From JBEIUL01 sp044356865 (GTDB taxonomy: Bacteria; Planctomycetota; Phycisphaerae; Phycisphaerales; SM1A02): 10,854 nt of DNA. Positions 1-5,743 of this stretch are shown here, in pieces; positions within the stretch are counted from its first letter, which is position 1, and the number at the start of each line of letters is the position of its first letter. The stretch lies in contig JBIKVN010000101.1 in NCBI GenBank assembly GCA_044356865.1, positions 1 to 10,854 on the forward strand, read 5' to 3'. The notes under the pieces were generated by a model. The model saw nothing but the letters and a program-made list of their open reading frames with translations. It ran no database searches and was not told the origin of the DNA. The position numbers were made by a program, and so were the translations under genes.

Positions 1-400
1 GCGTGGTCGCCAGCAGGAACCGGTCGTTCTTCCCGTCCCAGCGCAGCGACGCGTACGGCACGCTCACGTGGCGGCCGGCCAGCCGCACCCCGACGCCGTC
101 GACGCCGGCCCGCAGCACGGCAAAGTCGATCACGCCGGTGCTGCGGTCGAGCACGAAGTCGGTGACCGCCGCGAGCTTGTTGCCGTTGTCGTCGAAGACG
201 TCGCGCTTGCGGAGCCAGCGCATCGACCGGTAGTCGACGGCGGCAACGGCCTTGACACCGTTGGCGTGATTCTGGCCGCCATTCTGGGAGGTGTTTCTCG
301 AGTTCCCTTGCGTCGTGTCTTGGGCTTCGGCCCAGGGCGCGGCGGCCGCGGCGACGGCAAGTACGAACAGAGACGCGTGATGCAGACGGATCGCGAGCAT
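1..400 (-). CDS. Secreted PRC-barrel domain protein (partial, 3' end beyond left edge)
   Basis: The minus-strand frame is open from the ATG at 400-398 to the window edge, giving 133 residues with no stop. Residues 1-26 form a signal peptide: a short basic start, a hydrophobic Ala/Val-rich core and a likely cut after AEA. A Gln/Asn/Gly/Ser-rich linker (about 27-48) follows. Residues 58-133 resemble a PRC-barrel: a start like RSMRWLRKRDVFDDNGNK, then a turn 'DRSTGVIDFAVL' and a 'VSVPYASLRW' strand, matching the family pattern of G/R-x-V-x-D-x-x-G, then D-x-x-T/S-G-x-x-x-x-x-V-L, then VPW/VPY. The start is supported by AAAGGGGG 5 nt upstream. PRC-barrels are small beta domains of RimM and photosynthetic reaction-centre H subunits. 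Exported single-domain forms are known in bacteria, but their role is unclear. The gene follows the efflux operon by 81 bp in the same direction, so it may be co-transcribed. Domain call likely; function unknown. Confidence 0.72.
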   Translation of the reverse strand, partial: MLAIRLHHASLFVLAVAAAAAPWAEAQDTTQGNSRNTSQNGGQNHANGVKAVAAVDYRSMRWLRKRDVFDDNGNKLAAVTDFVLDRSTGVIDFAVLRAGVDGVGVRLAGRHVSVPYASLRWDGKNDRFLLATT

Positions 401-405
401 GGAAT

Positions 406-413
406 CCCCCTTT
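406..413 (-). promoter_or_regulatory. Ribosome binding site of the PRC-barrel gene
   Basis: AAAGGGGG on the minus strand lies 5 nt before the ATG at 400. It fixes the start of a gene whose 3' end is not visible. A small hairpin, TTGGT-GAGG-ACCAA (412-425), sits directly upstream and touches the A residues of the site. Confidence 0.5.
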
Positions 414-481
414 GGTGAGGACCAAGGATCGCCGAAGCGACCCCCGCTGCCCACGCGGAAGGATTCCCGATCGGCGCCGGA

Positions 482-2194
482 CTACCGCCCCGCCTCGACC
501 GCCGCCTCGACGCCCGCGGTCTCGCGGTCGCCGAGCTCCTCGACATCGATCGGGGCGAACTCGACGCCCGCCGAGCCGAGCAGCGTGCCGGTCGCGAAGG
601 CGATGTCGATCAGGGCGATCTGGTACTGCGACAGGGCCAGCACCTCGCGGCTCTGGGCGTCGGCGAGACGGCCCTGGGCGTCGAGCACGTCCTGGCTGGT
701 GCGGAGCCCGACCTCGAACTGCCGCTCCTCGCCCTTCAGCGTCCGGGCCGCGAGCACCGTCTCGAGCCGGGCCGCGAGGATCCGCAGCCACGCCGCCCGC
801 AGCTTGTCGACCGCCGCGAAGGTCTCGGCCCGGATCGCGAGCCGCCGCTGGTCACGCGTCGCCAGCCGCTGCACCCGCTCGAGCACCGCCCGACCGAGGC
901 GGCTCTTCGCCACGTCGTTCGCGAGCGGGATCTCGCCGCTCACGCCGACCGAGTACTGGTCCTGGTCCCAGTTCCCGATGCTGGTGTACGCCTCGCCGAG
1001 CGAATTCCCCGCCCCAAGCGGCGAGTACGAGAAGTCCACCGCGAAGAGCGGCAGCATGTCGTTGCGGGCCACGTCCAGGTTCGTCGCGTCGATCGCGAGC
1101 TGCAGCTCGAGTTCGAGCATCTCCATGCGGTTCGCGACCGCCTCGTCGGCGAGCTTCGACGGGTCGAGCTCGAGGCCGAGCGGGTTCGGCGGCGTGACCG
1201 GGGCGAACATGGTCCGGCTCTCGAACGGCAGGTCCTTCCGGTTCATGATCCGCTTGAGCTCGCGGACGCGGTCGCGCAGGTTCGCGTCGGCGACGATGAT
1301 GCCCTCGATCCGCTGGCCGATGCCGCTCTCCGCCCGGATCACCTCGATCTCGGCCACCTGGCCCTGGTCGACCCGCCGCTTCGCCTGGTCGCGCACCGAG
1401 ACCGCGAGGTCGTACTGGGCCTTCCGCACCTCGAGCTCGCGGAACGCCCCGTACAGGTTCCAGTACGCCTTGTCGGCGAGGGCAAGGATGCGGATCGTCT
1501 CGAGCTTGGTGCGGGCGTTCGCGATCTGGCCCTGGTAGTCCGCCACGCGGATGCTCGCGGTGTTGCGCGTGACTCCCGCCCCGCGCAGCAGCGGCTGGCT
1601 GAGCGAGAAGCCGAGCCCCGCCTGCCAGTCGCCGTCGGGATCGAGGAAGTCCGGCGTGCCGCTTGCGAACTGCTGGAACGTCGTGAACGCCTTCAGGTCG
1701 CCGCCCGTCGCGAGCGGGATGTCGAGACCCGCCGTCGCGTTGTTCTGGTCGACGGTGTTGCCGAGGGCGAGGTCGGTCAGGAAGTTGCTGCCGGAATTGG
1801 TGTAGTTCCCGTAGAGCGACATCTCGAACTTCGCCCGCTCGGCGTCGAGGGTCTTCGCGGCGATGGCCGGGTCGTAGAGCAGCGTCCGCAGCTCGAGGTT
1901 GTTCTCGAGCGTCGCCGCCCGCACCTCGGCCAGCGACAGGTCCTGCATCGCGTCGTACTCGGCGAGGCGGCGCTTGCCTTCGAGCGCCTCGCGGGTCGCC
2001 TCCTCGGGCGACACCGGCGGTTTCTCGCTACGGCCGACGAGATCCTGCTCGCTGACCTCCTTGAGCTTCCCGGGCGGGGCCTGCCAGGTGTCGTCGCGGT
2101 TGTCGAGGATGCCGACTTGGCACGCCGGCGCGAGCAGGCCGGCGGCGATGGTCGCGGCAAGCGGCAGGCGGATGGATCGCATCGCGTCACTCAT
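482..2194 (-). CDS. TolC-family outer-membrane efflux factor, probable lipoprotein
   Basis: This is the outer-membrane duct of a tripartite pump: TolC-family proteins trimerise into a beta-barrel plus a periplasmic alpha-helical tunnel that docks on the adaptor. The product is 570 residues. A signal peptide ends in a lipobox-like LLAPAC with Cys25, as in lipidated NodT/OprM-type factors. Two OEP repeats are visible. The first has helix 'SLAEVRAATLENNLELRTLL' (about 87-106) and barrel strand 'GLGFSLSQPLLRGAG' (193-207). The second has 'ANRMEMLELELQLAI' followed by 'ARNDMLPLFAVDFSY' (354-390), then 'FEVGLRTSQDVLDAQGRLAD' (493-512), the conserved F-x-x-G-x-x-T/S-x-x-D-V-L-D-A-Q helix. The length is slightly above the usual 420-500 because of an N-terminal spacer of about 60 residues. 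The ATG at 2194 overlaps the permease stop as ATGAGTGA, an 8-nt coupling overlap. An alternative ATG at 2182 has a weak GAGTGA site and gives an equally good signal peptide. The gene is last in the operon. TAG stop. Confidence 0.9.
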   Translation of the reverse strand: MSDAMRSIRLPLAATIAAGLLAPACQVGILDNRDDTWQAPPGKLKEVSEQDLVGRSEKPPVSPEEATREALEGKRRLAEYDAMQDLSLAEVRAATLENNLELRTLLYDPAIAAKTLDAERAKFEMSLYGNYTNSGSNFLTDLALGNTVDQNNATAGLDIPLATGGDLKAFTTFQQFASGTPDFLDPDGDWQAGLGFSLSQPLLRGAGVTRNTASIRVADYQGQIANARTKLETIRILALADKAYWNLYGAFRELEVRKAQYDLAVSVRDQAKRRVDQGQVAEIEVIRAESGIGQRIEGIIVADANLRDRVRELKRIMNRKDLPFESRTMFAPVTPPNPLGLELDPSKLADEAVANRMEMLELELQLAIDATNLDVARNDMLPLFAVDFSYSPLGAGNSLGEAYTSIGNWDQDQYSVGVSGEIPLANDVAKSRLGRAVLERVQRLATRDQRRLAIRAETFAAVDKLRAAWLRILAARLETVLAARTLKGEERQFEVGLRTSQDVLDAQGRLADAQSREVLALSQYQIALIDIAFATGTLLGSAGVEFAPIDVEELGDRETAGVEAAVEAGR

Positions 2195-3428
2195 GACGAA
2201 GGGCGTCGATCGGGTCGAGGCGGGAGGCCTTGATGGCCGGGAACATGCCGAAAACCACGCCCACGAGGGCGCAGAACGCAAACGACATCAAGACCGCCCA
2301 CGGCGGCACCTCGGCCTGCTCGAGCTGGGCCTGCGGCAGGTTCGCCAGCGCGAACGCGAAGAGCTGCCCGATCGCCACCCCGATGAAGCCGCCGACGAGG
2401 CAGAGCGTCACCGCCTCGAGCAGGAACTGCATGAGGATCGCCGCCGGCGTCGCCCCCACCGCCTTCCGCAGGCCGATCTCGCGGGTGCGTTCCGACACCG
2501 ACACCAGCATGATGTTCATGATGCCGATCCCGCCGACCAGCAGGCTGATGCCCACGATGCCCCCCGCGATCGCGGTGATGCCCGCGGCGAGGGCCTTGAA
2601 CTGCGTGATGTACTGGTCGATCGCCTCGATCTGGAAGGTGTCGGGCTCGCCCGCCTCGAGGCCGCGGTTGCGGCGCAGCACGTAGCGGATCTCGCTCTTG
2701 GCCTCGTCGGCGAGCTCGGGGCTTCGGGTGAGCGCCGAGATCCGCATGAAGAAGTTCCGCTCCTGCAGCTTCTCGGCCAGCGAGAACGGGATGAAGATCT
2801 CGCTGCGCTGGGCGCTGCGGCCGAAGATCGAAGACTGGATCGTCTCGACCATGCCGACCACCAGGAACCGCCGTCCGCCCAGCAGCAGGTGCTCGCCGGT
2901 CGGATCGTTCGGCAGGCCGAGCTCGGTGACCGCGGCCTCGTTCACCAGGCAGACCTGCCGGGCGTTCTCGATGTCGACTTTCGAGAACGGCCGCCCCGCG
3001 ATCACCCCCCGCCGCTCGACCTCGTGCCAGTCGGGCCAGATGCCCACCGCGCTGAGGCTCTCGAGCCGCTCGCGCTCGCTCTCGACGCTGAGGCCGATCT
3101 CGGTCACCGGCGTGATCGCCCGCAGCGACGGGCAGTTGTCGGCGATGGCCGCGACGTCGGCCGAGGTCAGGCGGATCCGCTCCCACGGGTAGAGGTTCCG
3201 CGGGGCGTTGTTCGGCCGCGATGGGAAGATGAAGACCCGGTTCGCCCCGAAGCTCTCGAACTCGGTCAGGACTTTCGTCTTCAGCCCGATGAGGGCCGCG
3301 ATGACCGCGGTGACGCTCGCGACGCCGACGATGATGCCCAGCGTCGTGAGGAACGAACGCGTCTTGTTCGCCCAGATCTGGCTCAGGGCCAGCCCGATCG
3401 CCTGGATCCAGAAGATCGGGTTCAGCAT
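2187..3428 (-). CDS. ABC transporter permease, MacB/FtsX type
   Basis: This is the inner-membrane subunit of a type VII (mechanotransmission) ABC exporter, of 413 residues. The topology is that of MacB without its fused ATPase: TM1 (about 25-48), a large periplasmic domain (about 50-280, MacB_PCD-like), then TM2 (282-310), TM3 (338-362) and TM4 (376-398). The family signature is at 299-326, with core GGIGIMNIMLVSVSERTREI and then GLRKAVGA. The C-terminus 'FPAIKASRLDPIDALRHE' is also diagnostic. I chose the ATG at 3428 rather than upstream TTG/GTG codons because MLNPIFWIQA begins the typical amphipathic N-terminus and AAGGCGG lies 4 nt upstream. The start overlaps the ATPase stop by 7 nt, and its own stop overlaps the TolC gene. 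The family moves substrates from periplasm to exterior (macrolides, peptides, siderophores, lipids). The cargo cannot be read from sequence. Confidence 0.93.
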   Translation of the reverse strand: MLNPIFWIQAIGLALSQIWANKTRSFLTTLGIIVGVASVTAVIAALIGLKTKVLTEFESFGANRVFIFPSRPNNAPRNLYPWERIRLTSADVAAIADNCPSLRAITPVTEIGLSVESERERLESLSAVGIWPDWHEVERRGVIAGRPFSKVDIENARQVCLVNEAAVTELGLPNDPTGEHLLLGGRRFLVVGMVETIQSSIFGRSAQRSEIFIPFSLAEKLQERNFFMRISALTRSPELADEAKSEIRYVLRRNRGLEAGEPDTFQIEAIDQYITQFKALAAGITAIAGGIVGISLLVGGIGIMNIMLVSVSERTREIGLRKAVGATPAAILMQFLLEAVTLCLVGGFIGVAIGQLFAFALANLPQAQLEQAEVPPWAVLMSFAFCALVGVVFGMFPAIKASRLDPIDALRHE

Positions 3429-4186
3429 ACGGCCGCCTTGGCCGCGGCGGTCGCGGCGAGGCGGGCCTCGACCTCGTCGACGAGCCGGCCCGCGGAATCC
3501 TCGCGCACCGGCAGGTCGGTCAGGATCCGGCCGTCGCGCAGCCGGACGATCCGCTGGCAATGCGCCGCCACCTCGTCCTCGTGCGTCACGACGATGATGG
3601 TCTGGCCCTCGCGGTGCAGCTGGCGGAAGAGCCCGAGGATCTCGTGCGTGGTCGCGCTGTCGAGGTTCCCGGTCGGCTCGTCGGCGAGAAGAATGGCCGG
3701 CCGGTTCAGGATCGCCCGGGCGATCGCCACCCGCTGCCGCTGGCCGCCCGAGAGCTGGTTCGGCCGGTGCGTCACGCGATTCGCAAGCCCCACGCGGTCG
3801 AGGGCCTCGAGGGCCCGCCGCCGGCGGGCGCGGCCCCAGCCGGCCCCGCGGGCATAGAGCAGCGGCAGCTCGACGTTCTGCAGCGCCGTCTGCCGGGCGA
3901 GCAGCTCGAAACTCTGGAACACGAAGCCGATCTTCTCGTTGCGGACCGCGGCCAGCTCGTTCGCGCCCATCGCGCTCACCTTCCGCCCGTCGAGCAGGTA
4001 CTCGCCGCCCGACGGCCGGTCGAGGCAGCCGAGCACGTTCATGAGCGTGCTCTTGCCGCTGCCCGACGAGCCCATGATCGCGACCATCTCGTTCGAGCCG
4101 ATCGAGAGCGAGACGCCCCGCAGGGCGTGGACCTCCTCGACCCCGACCCGATAGACCTTCGTGATGTCGCGGAGGGCGATGAGCAT
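3422..4186 (-). CDS. ABC transporter ATP-binding protein (MacB/LolD-like)
   Basis: This is the cytoplasmic ATPase driving the adjacent permease, of 254 residues, close to the usual 220-250. All catalytic motifs are intact: Walker A GSSGSGKS (39-46), Q-loop Gln91 in FVFQSFELL, signature LSGGQ (145-149), Walker B ILLADE (165-170) with catalytic Glu170, D-loop NLDSATT (174-180) and switch His202 in VVTHE. The text around them, 'LNVLGCLDRPSG'-like and 'ALQNVELPLLYAR'-like, places it in the MacB/LolD/YknY exporter subfamily rather than among importers. A C-terminal tail of about 30 residues rich in Ala/Glu/Arg follows the core and is probably variable. The ATG at 4186 is 7 nt after the adaptor stop, with no clear Shine-Dalgarno, so translation is probably coupled. 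The stop overlaps the permease start by 7 nt. Confidence 0.95.
   Translation of the reverse strand: MLIALRDITKVYRVGVEEVHALRGVSLSIGSNEMVAIMGSSGSGKSTLMNVLGCLDRPSGGEYLLDGRKVSAMGANELAAVRNEKIGFVFQSFELLARQTALQNVELPLLYARGAGWGRARRRRALEALDRVGLANRVTHRPNQLSGGQRQRVAIARAILNRPAILLADEPTGNLDSATTHEILGLFRQLHREGQTIIVVTHEDEVAAHCQRIVRLRDGRILTDLPVREDSAGRLVDEVEARLAATAAAKAAVC
3433..3439 (-). promoter_or_regulatory. Ribosome binding site inside the ATPase gene that sets the permease start
   Basis: AAGGCGG on the minus strand lies 4 nt before the permease ATG at 3428, within the last codons of the ATPase gene. It favours the short 413-residue permease over a form extended by 44 Arg/Pro-rich residues that look like an out-of-frame reading of the ATPase tail. 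Confidence 0.5.
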
Positions 4187-4193
4187 GGCGGGC

Positions 4194-5546
4194 TCAGCCG
4201 ATCGTCACCGAGACCTCGGCCTCGCCTTCGCCCGCAGGGGCGGCCTCGCCGCCGGACCCGGATTTCGCCGTCTCCTTGCGGACCTTCTCGCCGTCCTTCA
4301 GCTTCTCGAGCACCTTGTACGGCCCGGTGACCACCTCGTCGCCGGGCTCGAGCCCGGCGATGACCAGCGTCTCGGACAGGCTGCTCGGCCCGGTCCGGAC
4401 CGGCGTCACCACCGCCTTGCCGTCCTTGATGCGGTAGACGACCGTCGCCGTCCGCCGCGTGCGGTCGACCAGCGGGCTGCCGGTGCGGATCGCCTCGGGC
4501 AGCTCGTCGACCGGAGCGTCGAGGATGGCCTGGCTCGGGACCTTCAGGCCCTCGTGGGCCTCGATCTCGATGTCGACGTTCGCGGCGAGGCCGGAAAGAA
4601 TCTGCCGCGTCGACCCGTCCTCGGGCGGCAGCACGTCGACCTCGACCTTGAAGAAGCCGGTGCCGTCGAGTTGCTGGGTCCGCTGCAGGGCGACCTGCCG
4701 CACGCGACCGGGAAAGACCTCGTCCTTGTAGGCGTTGATGCGGATCTCGGCCTTCTGGTCGCGCTCGACGCGGGCGATGTCGGCCTCGTTCATCTCGGCG
4801 TTGAGCTTGACCTTCGACAGGTCGCCGACGGTCAGGATCACCGTGCCCGCGTTGTTCATGGTGCCCACCACGACCAGCTCGCCGACCTCGGCGTTCAACT
4901 GGGTGAGCATGCCGTCCATCGGCGAGGCGATGACGGTGCGGCCGAGGGCCTCCTCCGCCTGTCGGATGTCGGCCTCGGCGGCGGCGAGCGAGCTTTCGAT
5001 CACCGAGATCGCGTGCCGCGTCGCCGCGACCGACGCCTCGAGATCGCGGACCCGGGCCTCGGCGTCGTCGAGCGTCTGCCGCGGCACGTCGCCGGTCTCG
5101 AAGAGTTTCCGCTGCCGCTCGAGGGTGGTCCGGGCGTTCGCGAGGGCGCTTTCGGGGCCGGCGATCCGCGACCGCTCGGCCTCGAGCCGGAACCGCTCGG
5201 CGTCGCGGCGGGCCTTGGAACTCTCGAGCGCGGCGTTGAAATCCCGGTCGTCGAGCCGGACCACCACATCGCCCTTCTTGACCCGGTCGCCCTCGCGGAA
5301 GGGCAGTTCCATGATCCGGGCCGATACTTCGGCCGAGATCTCGACCTTCAGGTTCGGCACGATCTCGCCGGGGGCCGAGACGGTCTCGACCAGGGTACCG
5401 ATCGCTGCGGGCTCGCTGCGGACCTCGGTGCCGGTCTCCTCGGTCTTGAACGAGGGGAGGAATCTCGCGATCTCGGGACCGGCGACGACCGCCGCGACGA
5501 GCACCAGAAGCAGCAGGCCGACAAGGATGCCGAGGAGGGTTCGCAC
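4194..5546 (-). CDS. Periplasmic adaptor (membrane fusion) protein, HlyD/MacA-like
   Basis: This protein links the inner-membrane permease to the TolC-like duct. The product has 450 residues. Residues 5-22 are an uncleaved hydrophobic anchor (GILVGLLLLVLVAAVVAG). Then come the first lipoyl half (about 66-100, 'REGDRVKKGDVVVRLDD'), a long alpha-hairpin coiled coil (about 102-200, rich in Ala/Glu/Arg), the second lipoyl half (202-240, 'IASPMDGMLTQLNAEVGELV'), a beta-barrel (245-330) and a membrane-proximal domain (365-425, with 'GLEPGDEVVTGP'). The tail 430-450 is Gly/Glu/Ala-rich. The start is GTG at 5546. No ATG fits better and the anchor begins right after it, but the upstream stretch is pyrimidine-rich with no Shine-Dalgarno. 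It is the first gene of the operon. The long hairpin and the MacB-type partners favour a MacA-like rather than an RND adaptor. Confidence 0.92.
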   Translation of the reverse strand: MRTLLGILVGLLLLVLVAAVVAGPEIARFLPSFKTEETGTEVRSEPAAIGTLVETVSAPGEIVPNLKVEISAEVSARIMELPFREGDRVKKGDVVVRLDDRDFNAALESSKARRDAERFRLEAERSRIAGPESALANARTTLERQRKLFETGDVPRQTLDDAEARVRDLEASVAATRHAISVIESSLAAAEADIRQAEEALGRTVIASPMDGMLTQLNAEVGELVVVGTMNNAGTVILTVGDLSKVKLNAEMNEADIARVERDQKAEIRINAYKDEVFPGRVRQVALQRTQQLDGTGFFKVEVDVLPPEDGSTRQILSGLAANVDIEIEAHEGLKVPSQAILDAPVDELPEAIRTGSPLVDRTRRTATVVYRIKDGKAVVTPVRTGPSSLSETLVIAGLEPGDEVVTGPYKVLEKLKDGEKVRKETAKSGSGGEAAPAGEGEAEVSVTIG

Positions 5547-5676
5547 GGGAGGAGAGCAGAAGCGGGTTCGGGACCGGGTTATTGGGAAACGCCCCCGCCG
5601 GGTTGCGGACCGGGGCCGTTTCCGCCAGAGGAAAGGGGGAGAGTGTACGCGGGCCCCCTACGCCCCCCGGAAACGG
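5547..5676 (-). other. Leader region of the efflux operon
   Basis: This stretch lies between the terminator of the upstream gene and the GTG of the adaptor gene, so it must hold the operon's promoter if the terminator works. The best -10-like hexamer I see is TACACT (5642-5647, minus strand), without a recognisable -35. No operator palindrome is obvious. Confidence 0.3.
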
Positions 5677-5706
5677 AAAACCCCCCCGGTCCTGCGACCG
5701 GGGGGG
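5677..5706 (-). terminator. Strong rho-independent terminator of the dockerin-like gene
   Basis: The two arms at 5681-5691 and 5696-5706 are perfect inverted repeats (11 bp, CCCCCCCGGTC against GACCGGGGGGG) around a 4-nt loop. Read on the minus strand, the stem is followed directly by TTTT (5680-5677). It lies 37 nt after the stop at 5744. On the plus strand there is no T-tract after the stem, so it acts on minus-strand transcripts. Confidence 0.9.
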
Positions 5707-5743
5707 TCATACCTACAGGAGGGTTTCCCTTTCGGGCCCTGGA

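Noticed and set aside
1899..3857. A 652-residue open frame on the plus strand opposite the permease and its neighbours
   Set aside because: It is low-complexity (Arg, His, Asp, Ala rich), crosses three real genes of a coherent operon, and has no family signature. It is an effect of strong third-position GC.
5711..5735. GGGTTTCCC and nearby GGAAA/CCC stretches as an outer extension of the terminator stem
   Set aside because: The pairing is imperfect and separated by unpaired bases. The 11-bp inner stem explains the signal without it.
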